From: Poa pratensis | Lineage: Eukaryota; Streptophyta; Magnoliopsida; Poales; Poaceae | DNA: 64,000 bases | Reading direction: 5' to 3' | Assembly (NCBI GenBank): GCA_947311845.1 | Contig: CAMZMU010000107.1 | Location: 20,392,359-20,456,358 of the forward strand | Shown: one piece after another, positions 1 through 11,636 of the stretch | How the letters are laid out: the number at the start of each line of letters is the position of its first letter | Numbering within the stretch: the first letter of the stretch is position 1 | Position numbers and translations under genes: made by a program | The notes under the pieces: model-generated | What the model saw: the letters and a program-made list of their open reading frames with translations, nothing else | What the model was told of the DNA's origin: nothing | Databases searched by the model: none

Positions 1-1558
1 CCTCGCCTGACTCCGAGTCAATTTTCTTACCGCCAAGTTCGGAGTCTGAGCCTATTCCTATGGAGGTAGACGTCGGATGCGTTTGGCCGGACTCGGGGAC
101 TGCTTCGCAGTATCCGAGGACTGATGGAGCTTTTCCTATGGAGATAGATGATGGGAACTTCGGGTCTGACCCGGGGACTTCGCACCAACACTCGGGGACT
201 GGCCGAGCAATGGTGGAGGAAATCATGAAGGAGATCATGGCGACCGAACCAATGGAGATAGATGAGAGGCTTTTTCCTCTGCATCCAGTGCCGGAATGGG
301 CGGAGCAGATCATGAACTTCATAGCCGATGGAAGTTTGCCAAGTGATACAACCGAGGCAAGGAGAATCCAGAGGAGAGCTAAGGGATACACCATCATCAA
401 CAAGGAGCTATACAAGAGAAGTGTGACCGAGGTGTTGCAGAGGTGTGTCGAACCAGCTGAAGGCAAGGAGATGCTTTTAGAAATCCACCAAGGAGAATGT
501 GGACATCATTGCAGCACAAGAGCTCTGGTGGCCAAGGTGTTCCGGCACGGGTTCTATTGGCCCACCGCCAATGCCGATGCAGAAGATATAGTTCGGAAAT
601 GTGAAGGGTGCCAAAGGTTCGCCAAGCAGCAGCACATGCCAGCTTCGGCGCTCAAGACCATTCCTATCACGTGGCCCTTTGCAGTTTGGTGTCTGGACAT
701 GGTGGGAGAATTCAAGCCAGCCCGAGGCAATATGACTCACATACTGGTGATGGTGGACAAATTCACTAAGTGGATCGAGGTGAAGCCAATCCGAAAAGTG
801 GATGGTCATACGGCGGTGACCTTTTTGAAGGAAATAATCCTGAGATATGGATATCCTCATAGTATCATTACAGACAACGGCACGAACTTTGCTGTCGGAG
901 AGTTTGCTCGGTTCTGCATGAGTAAGGGAATTCGACTTGATGTAGCCTCGGTGGCTCACCCACAGGCTAATGGGCAAGTAGAGAGGTCAAATGCATTGGT
1001 ATTGGCCGGAATCAAAGCTCGGTTGGTAGAACCACTGTTGAAAACACCGGGGTGTTGGATCGATGAGATACCAGCAGTTCTGTGGGGTCTAAGGACCACA
1101 CCGAACAGATCAACTGGCTATACGCCATTTTTCATGGTCTATGGGGCCGAGGCAATGCTGCCAACCGACATTGAATATGATGCGCCCAGAGTGGCAATGT
1201 ACACAGAAGCCGAGGCTAAAGAAGCTCGGGAAGATGCTGTAGATTGCTCGAGGAAGCAAGAGAATTGGCCTTATCTCGGTCAGCAATATATCAGCAGGGT
1301 CTCCGACGTTATCAAAGTCGGCATGTAAAACCCCGAAAGTTTAATGAAGGAGATCTAGTGCTGAGGCTTGTTCAGCGCAGCAAAGGTCGGCACAAGTTGT
1401 CACCTCCATGGGAGGGACCATACATTGTGAGCCGAGCTTTGCACAATGATTCGTACTATCTTATAGATGCACAGGAGCCAAGGGGAGATGGGCTGGATAG
1501 ACCCGATGGAGCTTCAGCGTCCATGGAATGTAGCTCTACTCCGACCCTTCTACTGTTG
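1..1558 (+). pseudogene. gypsy pol, integrase region (copy 1)
   Basis: The frame is open from position 1 and follows RNase H. From the ATG at 60 it shows a linker rich in PMEID-type repeats, then the integrase zinc finger (H..H about 480-520, C..C in KCEGCQRF about 600-620). The catalytic core follows, with D in WCLDMVGEF, D in ITDNGTNF and E in GQVERSN. The C-terminal GPY/F-like stretch (GPYIVSRAL) lies near 1415-1440. The reading frame breaks at about 1243, before a segment rich in LEEARELA-type residues; copy 2 has the same break. A second indel near 1506 removes the RPFYC ending that copy 2 keeps. Integrase inserts the retrotransposon cDNA into nuclear DNA. As written the protein is not full length. 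Confidence 0.9.
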
Positions 1559-2188
1559 AAGGAAGTAATGTATGTACCTCGGCTGATCTTTAAATAAAAA
1601 CTTCGGCACCTCGAGAGTGAGCTCGGGGACTGCCTCGCTCTTATGATTGCATGTTTCTTTTTGTTTGTACTCTTTCTTCGTTCGTATGCCGAACTATTTT
1701 GAACCTCGTCTCAAACTTCAAGTACTGTATGCTATGTAACTAATCTTGTGACTCGACTGACGAACGCCAGCATGGCAGTCAAGAGCAAAGACGAAAGAAC
1801 ATGGGAAACATGAAAATGAACTCGGGGACTCGGTCCAAAAAGACAGTTCGGCATATGTCGTTTACTAACCCCTGTTTTTACTTCTTTTTTATGTCGGATG
1901 ACTTTGAAACATACCTCGGAATTTACCAAGTACTGTATGCTATGAACAACAATCTTGTGACTCGACTGTCGAACGCCAGAATGGCAGACAAGAGCAAAGA
2001 ATGCCAAATATAGTAAACACGAAAGTAAACTCGAGCAATCATTCAAAAGGATTCGACATAAAGCTTAGAAAAGCATGGTTCGAATGAGCATGATAGTAAT
2101 AGAGGTAGCAAAGGAACTACTTAAGTTTGATTACATCTGCGTCCCGGCATACCGGGGATTTAATGAAGTTTTTTGGCCAAGCATAAGT
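1559..2188 (+). repeat. pol-3' spacer with degenerate tandem repeat
   Basis: Non-coding part of the element between integrase and the antisense gene. An anchor beginning CAAGTACTGTATGC, followed by a CTTGTGACTCGACTG block and an AACGCCAG block, occurs near 1719 and again near 1927, an offset of about 208 bp. Each copy is preceded by a CTCGGGGACT motif. The reading frames here are short and not coding-like. Confidence 0.6.
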
Positions 2189-5100
2189 TCAGGTCGAGGC
2201 ATCAGGAATTACGTCGGCAGCAGCCGATGTAGCAGGGATTTCGTCCGGAGCCGAGGTAGCCTGGGAAGTGCTGGCAACGTCGGCAGTAACCTCGGCACCA
2301 GGTTGTGGAGAAGCCTCGGTTTCTGCTTCGCGGGTTTCACCGCCGTCACCTTGCTCGGCCTCGACGTCGGATTCTGTTTCGTATTCCTCGTCTTCTGGCT
2401 CGTAATCCTCGGCGTCGGAGTAGGTGTCTCCTTCGCTCAAGTTCTTCGTGTGGCATATCCAGCAAAGTAGTTGGCCATCTTTTGGCGGCGCGCGACAAGG
2501 ATCGGGTCGGACGACCAAGGTGAGCCTCGCCGGAGAGTGTTCATCTTCTCGAGGTCGATCTTCTCGCACCAAGTCATGATAAACCTGAGAGCGGCATCAG
2601 CTCCAGCGCGAGCTGAAGATGAGCGCCACTCTCGCAATCTTCTTTCGGTGTCGCGAAGCTGGGCGGCGAGCTCGGGCGTAGATTTGGGAGCGTCGGCAAG
2701 AGGCCATAAGGCTCGGAAAGCAGACGCACCTGCATCAAGAAGTTCCGACCCAATGGTTTTCAAGGGATTGATCCGAGCCTTGATGGCCACGATGTGGTCC
2801 TCAACGGTCCAGACGGGGTTCGTCTCTTACGCCTCTCCCTGTGCCGAGCAGTGATACTGCGGGCCGAGACTTGGGTGTAGGTGAAATGCTCTGCAGAAGG
2901 ATAGCATGTTAATAATGAAAGAGATAGTTCGGCAAAGAGCCGGTATTGTTGAGGACAAAGCAAAGCTAAGGGGGCAAGAAACTTACCGTCCATCTCGCGG
3001 TTGATAGTTTGCAGCGTCGGGAGAAACTGGTTGACCTGCGCTTGCAGAGCTTCCAAAGCCTCGTGGCCGAGGTGGCGCGGGTCTCGGCTAACTGGAGCGC
3101 TTCCTGGTGATCCTTGGCGGCATCCTCCCGAAGTTTCTTCTCTGTTTCGACAACACTGGCCTTTTCCGCCTGCAGCTGCTCTTTTTCAGACGTCCGCAGC
3201 TCAGTGATGCGCTTGAGCTCCTTTACCAGACGAGCTACTTCGGCTTTCTCTTGTTGTAGCTTCTCGTCCAAAGAGTTCTTTTCTGCAAGGACGGCCTTGT
3301 GCTCGTCGTGGAGTTTCTTGTGGTCAAACAAGAGGGTATGAAAGATATCCGTGCGGACGTTCATAGTATTCTGCAAGGAAGAAAAACATAGCTCGGTTAG
3401 AAAGGCTATACCTCGACAAGAGTCTCGGGGACTCGGAGTCAAATCATTGGGAAAATGTTGCCGGGGTATGCCTCGACAGGAGTCTCGGGGACTCGTACCC
3501 GAGGTGCATGCTAAAGTAAGATAAAATGGTTTGGATACGTCGGATGAAAATGGAAAGTTGAGATTCAAGCCAAACAATTTTAACTCCGGCGGAGCGTCAA
3601 TAGTTTACCTCGAATCTCGGGGACTGGGAATGGTGGATATTAGATGAGATACTGCATGAAAGTAAAGAGAATAGGACTTACGTCGATGTTTTGAGCAGCA
3701 CGCAGGGCAGCAGTTTGTAGATCATATACGCTTCGGCCGCAGGCGCTGTTTCCCGCAGGATGCTCAGCCACCGGAGCAGCTAGGGAGGCCGAGGAGACCT
3801 CGTCTGCAGAATTCCAGTCTGCATTGTAGTGTTCCAAGGAGCCGAGGCTCTGGTCACTGTCAGTGCGCAGAGGAGGAAATCCCCACGGTCCGCCCTGCTC
3901 GATGCCCCTAACCGAGGCCTCCAAGGCCAAAGCAGCCTCGGAGCTTGAAGCAGGCCGGTTATCCAATATAAGAGATGCCCTCCGAGCATATTCTTCGGCC
4001 GGAGGGGCAGTCTCATCAACGGGTGCGGCGAATGGAGGAATTCGGCGTGTCACCGGGGGAGGAGACCTCGGTTGCATCCTTGAAGGAGAAGAGATAGTCA
4101 GGGTGCCAGACCCAGATGTTGGTTTGGGGGTGACCTTAGACTTCACCGTCTCTTTCTCTTTCTCCTTGCCCTTCTCCAACGGCAAGGTAGTCTGGCGAAC
4201 TGGTTTTTGGGGCTGTTGCTTGGGCTGCTGCTTGCTGTTGCTTCTGCTGATGCTTCTGCTGTTGCTGCTGTTGGTTGCGGGCAGTCTGGCTGCGGGGGGA
4301 GAGTCGAGGCTCCGGCAAGGCGGTAGCCGGAGTTCTGGCGCGATTGGTCCCCGCATCCGTTTGAGGACGCGGAGAAGTCTGACCTCGGGTGGGGGCAGAT
4401 TTCCCCAAGGCCGGGCCAGACCTCGGTGGAGGAGATCCGGGGCGAGAGTTCGTCGGGGTGGTCGTGGCTTCAGAGGCACCAACGGGTGCAGTCATGGAGG
4501 ATACCTCCTGATCCACGTCTATGGGGTCACTGCAACGAAAGAAGATGGTAAGTGTTAATACCGTAATATGTTTAAGCAACAAACATTGTTGGCTATAGAA
4601 GCAAAGCATTACCCATCCGAGGTAGGAAACCTCTTGCCCCCTCGGGCATGAGGAGGATTTCCGGACTTCTTCAGCCGACGTCTCTTGACCGGAGCCTCAG
4701 TGGGTCCGGAGGCTCCAGTGGCGGATGGTTCGGCGGCCGAAGTTGCGGCACCAGCGCGTTTCCGGCTGGTTGCTGGAGTAAAGTTCGGAAGGTGAGGAAG
4801 GCAGGAGATAGGTACCGCGTTTATTGGTTCCATGACGAGAAACCCCTCCTCGTCATCCGAAATCTCTTGAACTGAAGCTTGTGCTTGAGGCTTACCCGCG
4901 GTGGTGATGCGGGCCGAGGCAATGGGCATATAATCCTCGTGTCAGGGTCCACGTTGGATGGTGGGTCCTCGACAGGGAGATCCTTGCCGAAGTGGTCCGC
5001 AGGATGGACTCCATCCTCGGCGGTCTGGCGGGAGAACAGCTGTATGGCAGACATATGAAAAGGAGTTAGGAAGAAAATTGTCAAGATGAACGTCGGTAGC

Positions 5101-6105
5101 AAGACCTCGGTGGTAAAGGAGTACGAAGAAAACGTCGGAATAGCGTACCTGTTTCGCTGGCTTGGTCCGGTAGTGGGGTTCTTCCCCATGTCCAAGCGTC
5201 AGGGATCTTGGACTTGGTGATAGCTCGGACTCGCCGAGCTACCGCGGCGTTGTCCAGTGCAACGTGCGTATGGCGGGTGGGGTCATAAAGACCGCTCATG
5301 TGGCAGATCTTGTGAGACCTCGCCTGGAGAGGGGAGACCCTGCGCTTCACGAATGTGCAGGCCAGGTCATCAGCCGTCAGGACTTTCCCGTCGTTTCCGG
5401 GTCCTCCGGGTCCTGCCATTTCGCAATGTACTCATGGATGGACTTGAGTTCGCCGCTGTGAGGGGGAGTGTAGTCCCAGTTGAGCTGTTCTGTAGGAGGG
5501 CTGAGGTTAAACGCCGGCAGGTTGAGGAGGTCCTCTTCGCCGGAGTTCTTCACGTAAAACCACGTCCGGAGCCACTTGCGAACGGTGTCCGGAGTAGTGA
5601 TACGTGGGAAGATGGAGTTTCGGCGAGGAGCTACGGTGGCAGCTCCGCAGGCGGTTAATTGCTTGGGCAGATCCTTGTTCTTTGGATCCGGGATCACTTG
5701 CCGCTTGAGTTGGAAGTAGCGAGAAAAGAGGTCTACCGTGGCTTTGAGGCCGAGGTATCCCTCAGAGAAGGAAACGATGCAGGAGAGAGTGGTGATGGCG
5801 TTGGCGGGGAGGTGATGAACCTGGAGTCCGAACTTGTCGAGGAAGCTCCGGAAGAAATCACTAACGGGCAGTCCGAAGCCGCGCTGGAAGTGCGCGACGA
5901 AGACCACCCGTTCCCCTTCCTTGACTTGAGGCTCGAGTTCGCCCTCTGGCAGGCGACATTCTACCCCGGCGGGAATCCGCCGAGTCGCCCTGAGCCACTG
6001 GATTTCGTCCGGAGTTACATCCGAACCTTCCCAGCCGGCTCGTTCTCCGACCTCCAGTTCGAGGTCTGGAACCTCGGTTTGTTCCGAAGTCTCAGGAGGA
6101 GACAT
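2189..6105 (-). CDS. antisense gene of the gypsy element (copy 1), multi-exon
   Basis: Plant RIRE2/Grande-like gypsy elements carry an antisense gene downstream of pol; its function is unknown. Here it runs opposite to pol. Approximate exons: a non-coding leader ending near 6409; 6118-5149; 5039-4613; 4529-3682; 3370-2986; 2891-2189. Most borders show GT/AG (GTACGC, GTAAGT, GTAAGT donors; TTGCAG-type acceptors). I chose the MSPPETSE start at 6105, 13 bases after the CTCTGCAG acceptor. The N-terminal region (HFQRGFGLPVSDFF to SEGYLGLKATVDLF) is the 'putative gypsy type transposon' domain. Next come a Pro/Ser-rich region, a polyglutamine tract near 4250, a long coiled coil (3350-2990) and an acidic tail ending IPDAST. 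Frame breaks near 5400 and 4940 mean this copy is probably not intact. Confidence 0.75.
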
Positions 6106-6582
6106 CTCGGCAGAATCAATCTGCAGAGAATGCACAGAAGTTTAGCAAAGGAAAAAGTAAATCTGGAATCTAAGGCTATATCTGGCTAACTCAGGAGGAG
6201 TTGGACGGCTATCTAATGTACATAGAGGCACATATATGCTAGGCGAACGTCTGTCCGAGGTATGAAACTCATTTCTACCCAAAAAAGTATGCGAGTAAGA
6301 TCTACCGGAGGAGGTAAATAAATTTTATTCAAGAACATATGAAGAACCAAAGCGCGAAGAGGAAGAAACCTAGGCAATGCCTAGGGTATCAAGAAAGGGA
6401 GTACATACCGTGAAAACGAGGTGCTGAAGGGCGGCGCCGGTGACGCGGTCGCAGCGGCGACGAAGAGCTGCTCGTCGGCGGCGGGGAACGCGTTTCTTCT
6501 CAACCGGAAGCGGCGGCGCTGGTGGCGATGGAGGCGAGACGGCGAGTGAATGAGGGAAGAGGGAAGCACTGCCCTGGGCCCG

Positions 6583-6590
6583 TATTTATA
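6583..6590 (-). promoter_or_regulatory. TATA box of the antisense gene (copy 1)
   Basis: On the minus strand TATAAATA sits in a GC-rich context about 30 bp before the likely start of the leader exon. A GTATGT donor near 6408 and a CTCTGCAG acceptor near 6119 then join the leader to the coding exon. This supports transcription of the antisense gene from its own promoter inside the element rather than from the LTR. The start site itself is inferred. Confidence 0.5.
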
Positions 6591-7067
6591 ACCGCGGGCG
6601 GTAACTGCGCACTACCGCGCGGTTATCGGAGCGGCGAGTGGGATCGTTTGTGCACAATGGCCCACGTGGCACGAAGATAGCGGTGGGCGAGCAGGCCACA
6701 GGATCGGTTGCAGGAGGCAAACCGTCGTGCGGCGCGGTTACTGGAGCGCGAAGCGGCGCAAGCGGGAAACCTCCGCTGACGTGGGCCGCGTGGTGGAAAG
6801 CACTCGAGTGCTTTGACTATCGTGGACCAGGAAGTGACGGATGGGACACGTGAACAGTGTTCTCTGACCGAAGTCAGTAAGGATGCAGAAATCGAGGGGT
6901 TGACGTCCGAGATCTCGGCGGATACTCGGAAAAGCAGCATGGCCCGAGGAACAGACCGATGGATTTCTCGGAGTATTGGTTCGGTAACCTGCAAAACATT
7001 GTAGCGCATGTGGTTTCGGGTTGAACCTGATGCGGCCTTTCATCCGAGGCTGCGAGACCACATCAGC

Positions 7068-7079
7068 TTCGGGGACTAC
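7068..7079 (+). other. polypurine tract next to the 3' LTR (copy 1)
   Basis: TTCGGGGACTAC lies directly before the TGTCG start of the LTR, the expected site for plus-strand priming in reverse transcription. The core GGGGACT also occurs many times elsewhere in the element. Confidence 0.6.
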
Positions 7080-8022
7080 TGTCGGGGGGTTACCCCCGGG
7101 TAGGGTAATGATGAGGTAAAGACATGTAAGGTTAAGGCAGTAAGCTGTCCGAGGGAACGATTGAGCAAGGACGCAGGAGGCGTCATCCGACGTAAGGTGT
7201 ACGTCCGAGGTATACTTTCCGAGGTATATCCTCCGAGGTATCAACCTCGGGGCAGTCAGCTAGCTACCACAGGAATAAGATATTCTCACCGAGGTATATG
7301 ATCAGGAGTGTTATCCGAGGTTGGCAGCAAGGATCGAGGCATGTCAGAGAGGTCACGGGTGCCGCAGAGCTCGTAGCCCGAGGCTTCAGAGGACGGCGAG
7401 GTCCGTCCACGGGATTCCCGGAAGCTCGGGGGCCTAGGAGCTGACTTGGCCATTTCGGGAAAGGTCTACAGGCTAGACCTCGGCAGGCTACTGAAGTATG
7501 ACCGAAGAGGAAAGCTAGGCCTGGCTGGCCTGACAGTCCGGCCGTTGGGCTGGCAGGAGGCAGAGGCTTGTCTTCTACCTTTTGGCCATGCCATTGTCAG
7601 TTGTAGGCAGGGGTAAAAATGTACTTCGGCCTGTGTATATATGCGGCTTCTCTACCTCCAGAGAGGAGAGGCACAAACCCTAGCTCATTTCCCCCTTCGT
7701 AGTTTCACCTTCTACCTCGAGCTCTCACTTTGGTAGCAACATACAGCTCGAGGAGCACCTTGTACTGAGAACCACACTGATATATTGAGAGAGGCAAGGC
7801 AGGAGTAGGGGTTTTACTTCCTCACGAAGGCCCCGAACCTGGGTACATCGTGGTGTCTTTTGTGTTCTTGGCTTTCTTGGTTTCTTGTTCATGTTCTTGT
7901 GGTTTCTTGCATGTTCTTGCTTGTGCACGTCTTGAGTGCATAAACCCTCCCCGGATTCCCCAACGACCGTTCGGCCCCAACTAAGCCATACCCATGGCAT
8001 CTGCCGTGATCCCACCACGACA
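7080..8022 (+). repeat. 3' LTR of the gypsy element (copy 1), 943 bp
   Basis: It starts TGTCGGGGGGTTACCCCC and ends CCACCACGACA, so the ends form a TGTCG/CGACA inverted repeat. The U3 part holds three CCGAGGTAT motifs exactly 14 bp apart (7205, 7219, 7233) and a further one at 7289. A TATATAT box at 7636-7642 precedes a pyrimidine-rich, probably transcribed region. The matching LTR at 16534-17480 confirms both ends. Confidence 0.92.
7636..7642 (+). promoter_or_regulatory. LTR TATA box (copy 1)
   Basis: TATATAT in the LTR, about 430 bp downstream of the 14-bp U3 repeats and 380 bp before the LTR end. This is the usual position for the retrotransposon's own promoter. The same box lies at 17091-17097 in copy 2. 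Confidence 0.5.
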
Positions 8023-8035
8023 NNNNNNNNNNNNN
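8023..8035. other. assembly gap of 13 Ns
   Basis: Thirteen Ns separate the exact end of one gypsy LTR from the middle of a reverse transcriptase frame of the same family. A complete element would need a primer-binding site, gag, protease and the start of RT here, several kilobases in all. The gap size is therefore not believable if the two sides are truly adjacent in that order. Confidence 0.98.
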
Positions 8036-9366
8036 TCAAATAAAGACTGCCTTTATTACCCCGTACGGGGCGTATTGCTATCGTGTCATGTGTTTCGGTT
8101 TGAGAAATGCCGGGGCAACTTATCAAAGGTGTATGCAGAAGTGCTTACATTCTCAAATGGGCAAGAATGTGCAAGTGTATGTCGATGACATTGTTATCAA
8201 AACTAAAAAGAAGCATACTCTCATCGAAGACCTCGAAGAGACATTTGCAAATTTAAGAAAGTATCGGTTGAAACTTAACCCGGACAAGTGCACCTTTGGT
8301 GTCCCGGCTGGAAAATTGCTCGGTTTCCTCGTATCGAGCCGAGGTATAGAAGTTAACCCGGCTAAGATCCGAGCTATCGAAAGAATGAAGTTGCCGAACT
8401 GTTTAAAAGATGTGCAGAAGTTCACGGGATGCCTTGCATCTTTAAGTCGGTTTGTAAGTCGGCTAGGAGAAAAAGCCTTACCATTGTATCAACTTATGAA
8501 GAAAAGTACCAGTTTCACTTGGACCCCGCAGGCGGACGCGGCGTTCAATGAGCTGAAGAAGATGTTGTCCACTGCTCCGGTGTTGGCATCCCCTTTGCAG
8601 AATGAACCGATGTTGATATACATTGCGGCTACAAACCGGTCGTAAGTGTTGCAGTGGTGGTGGAGCGAGACGAAGGAGGCAAATCGGTGCAGAGACCAAT
8701 CTACTACCTGAGTGAGGTGATATCCACGTCGAAGCAAAACTACCCCCACTACCAGAAGATGACGTACGGAGTATACCTGGCGGTTAAGAAACTGAAGCAT
8801 TACTTCCAAGAGCATCCCATGACGGTGGTATGTGATGCTCCAATCTCGGAGATCATCGGATGCAAGGACGCAACTGGGCGAGTTGCCAAATGGGCGATCG
8901 AGGTATCTCCATACACTCCGCATTATGAAAGGCGAGATGCAATCAAGTCGCAGGCGCTGCCGGACTTTTTATGCGATTGGGCCGAGATGCAATATGAGCC
9001 GCCCTTGCCGGACTATAATTATTGGAAGATGCACTTTGATGGGTCCAAGACCAAGGTCGGATTAGGTGCCGGCGTAGTCCTAACCTCGCCGAAGCAAGAC
9101 CAGTTGAAGTATGTGCTGCAAATCCATTTCTCGGCGTCGAACAACGTGGCGGAGTATGAGGCCCTGATCCATGGGCTCAAGGTGGCAAAGGAGATAGGTG
9201 TCCGGCGTATAGAATGCTTCGGCGATTCAGCTTTGGTGGTGCATCAATCCACCGGCACTTGGGATGCGTTGGATGCGAACATGGAGTTGTATCGGTTTCA
9301 TGTGCAAAAGGTGTCTGGGTTCTTCGAAGGATGTGAGTACAAGCACATACCTCGGGGGGAGGAATA
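8036..9366 (+). pseudogene. gypsy pol, reverse transcriptase and RNase H (copy 2)
   Basis: Reverse transcriptase copies element RNA to DNA and RNase H removes the RNA strand. The palm segment RVMCFGLRNAGATYQ is followed by the active-site YVDD at 8178-8189. The thumb and connection regions come next (NPDKCTFGV, LLGFLVSSRGIEVNP, FTWTPQADAAF). RNase H follows with FDGS (about 9038), EYEALIHGL and GDSALVV. The N-terminal half of RT is lost at the gap. A one-base loss near 8639 shifts frame between the connection domain (TNR) and its continuation (VVSVAVVVE), and a small deletion near 9361 ends the frame at IPRGEE just before AADVLSKL. It cannot make one uninterrupted protein. Confidence 0.92.
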
Positions 9367-11007
9367 GCCGCCGACGTATTGTCCAAGCTCGGTTCATCCA
9401 AAGAACCGGTGCCACCGGGGATAGCGCTGAACCATTTGAGAACTCCTTCAATCAAGCCCTCGCCTGACTCCGAGTCAATTTTCTTACCGCCAAGTTCGGA
9501 GTCTGAGCCTATTCCTATGGAGGTAGACGTCGGATGCGTTTGGCCGGACTCGGGGACTGCTTCGCAGTATCCGAGGACTGATGGAGCTTTTCCTATGGAG
9601 ATAGATGATGGGAACTTCGGGTCTGACCCGGGGACTTCGCACCAACACTCGGGGACTGGCCGAGCAATGGTGGAGGAAATCATGAAGGAGATCATGGCGA
9701 CCGAACCAATGGAGATAGATGAGAGGCTTTTTCCTCTGCATCCAGTGCCGGAATGGGCGGAGCAGATCATGAACTTCATAGCCGATGGAAGTTTGCCAAG
9801 TGATACAACCGAGGCAAGGAGAATCCAGAGGAGAGCTAAGGGATACACCATCATCAACAAGGAGCTATACAAGAGAAGTGTGACCGAGGTGTTGCAGAGG
9901 TGTGTGAAGGCAAGGAGATGCTTTTAGAAATCCACCAAGGAGAATGTGGACATCATTGCAGCACAAGAGCTCTGGTGGCCAAGGTGTTCCGGCACGGGTT
10001 CTATTGGCCCACCGCCAATGCCGATGCAGAAGATATAGTTCGGAAATGTGAAGGGTGCCAAAGGTTCGCCAAGCAGCAGCACATGCCAGCTTCGGCGCTC
10101 AAGACCATTCCTATCACGTGGCCCTTTGCAGTTTGGTGTCTGGACATGGTGGGAGAATTCAAGCCAGCCCGAGGCAATATGACTCACATACTGGTGATGG
10201 TGGACAAATTCACTAAGTGGATCGAGGTGAAGCCAATCCGAAAAGTGGATGGTCATACGGCGGTGACCTTTTTGAAGGAAATAATCCTGAGATACGGATA
10301 TCCTCATAGTATATTACAGACAACGGCACGAACTTTGCTGTCGGAGAGTTTGCTCGGTTCTGCATGAGTAAGGGAATTCGACTTGACGTAGCCTCGGTGG
10401 CTCACCCACAGGCTAATGGGCAAGTAGAGAGGTCAAATGCATTGGTATTGGCCGGAATCAAAGCTCGGTTGGTAGAACCACTGTTGAAAACACCGGGGTG
10501 TTGGATCGATGAGATACCAGCAGTTCTGTGGGGTCTAAGGACCACACCGAACAGATCAACTGGCTATACGCCATTTTTCATGGTCTATGGGGCCGAGGCA
10601 ATGCTGCCAACCGACATTGAATATGATGCGCCCAGAGTGGCAATGTACACAGAAGCCGAGGCTAAAGAAGCTCGGGAAGATGCTGTAGATTGCTCGAGGA
10701 AGCAAGAGAATTGGCCTTATCTCGGTCAGCAATATATCAGCAGGGTCTCCGACGTTATCAAAGTCGGCATGTAAAACCCCGAAAGTTTAATGAAGGAGAT
10801 CTAGTGCTGAGGCTTGTTCAGCGCAGCAAAGGTCGGCACAAGTTGTCACCTCCATGGGAGGGACCATACATTGTGAGCCGAGCTTTGCACAATGATTCGT
10901 ACTATCTTATAGATGCACAGGAGCCAAGGGGAGATGGGCTGGATAGACCCGATGCGGAGCTTCAGCGTCCATGGAATGTAGCTCTACTCCGACCCTTCTA
11001 CTGTTGA
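9367..11007 (+). pseudogene. gypsy pol, integrase region (copy 2)
   Basis: Counterpart of 1-1558 with the same zinc finger, D,D,E core and C-terminal GPY/F-like region. Differences from copy 1: a 10-base deletion at about 9904 (copy 1 reads CVEPAEGKE there), a one-base deletion at about 10314 just before the second catalytic Asp motif, and an intact RPFYC ending at 11007. It shares the frame break of copy 1 before the LEEARELA segment (about 10700). Shared plus private breaks are consistent either with two decayed relatives or with one locus represented by two error-containing consensus sequences. Confidence 0.88.
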
Positions 11008-11636
11008 AGGAAGTAATGTATGTACCTCGGCTGATCTTTAAATAAAAACTTCGGCACCTCGAGAGTGAGCTCGGGGACTGCCTCGCTCTTATGATTGCAT
11101 GTTTCTTTTTGTTTGTACTCTTTCTTCGTTCGTATGCCGAACTATTTTGAACCTCGTCTCAAACTTCAAGTACTGTATGCTATGTAACTAATCTTGTGAC
11201 TCGACTGACGAACGCCAGCATGGCAGTCAAGAGCAAAGACGAAAGAACATGGGAAACATGAAAATGAACTCGGGGACTCGGTCCAAAAAGACAGTTCGGC
11301 ATATGTCGTTTACTAACCCCTGTTTTTACTTCTTTTTTATGTCGGATGACTTTGAAACATACCTCGGAATTTACCAAGTACTGTATGCTATGAACAACAA
11401 TCTTGTGACTCGACTGTCGAACGCCAGAATGGCAGACAAGAGCAAAGAATGCCAAATATAGTAAACACGAAAGTAAACTCGAGCAATCATTCAAAAGGAT
11501 TCGACATAAAGCTTAGAAAAGCATGGTTCGAATGAGCATGATAGTAATAGAGGTAGCAAAGGAACTACTTAAGTTTGATTACATCTGCGTCCCGGCATAC
11601 CGGGGATTTAATGAAGTTTTTTGGCCAAGCATAAGT
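11008..11636 (+). repeat. pol-3' spacer with degenerate tandem repeat (copy 2)
   Basis: Same content as 1559-2188, including the pair of CAAGTACTGTATGC anchors about 208 bp apart. No coding potential recognised. Confidence 0.6.

Larger units (their letters stand above)
1..8022 (+). mobile_element. Ty3/gypsy LTR retrotransposon, copy 1 (5' part missing)
   Basis: This is the 3' two thirds of a plant gypsy element. In order it holds the end of RNase H, integrase, a spacer with degenerate repeats, a long antisense gene, a polypurine tract and a 3' LTR. It enters the window mid-pol. The LTR starts TGTCG and ends CGACA. The antisense gene encodes the domain known in plants as 'putative gypsy type transposon', which marks the RIRE2/Grande-like group; that family call is from recognition, not a search. 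The stretch recurs at 9458-17480 with near identity. The contig stops exactly at the LTR end, next to a 13-N gap. Confidence 0.93.

Noticed and set aside
477..977. 166-residue minus-strand frame over integrase
   Set aside because: Shadow of the integrase core, which has clear catalytic motifs on the plus strand.
3863..4558. 231-residue plus-strand frame with a leucine-rich stretch
   Set aside because: It is the shadow of the polyglutamine-coding exon of the antisense gene. The Leu run is the reverse reading of the Gln codons, and the splice sites and the domain lie on the other strand.
5659..6189. 176-residue plus-strand frame
   Set aside because: Opposite-strand shadow of the conserved N-terminal domain of the antisense gene.
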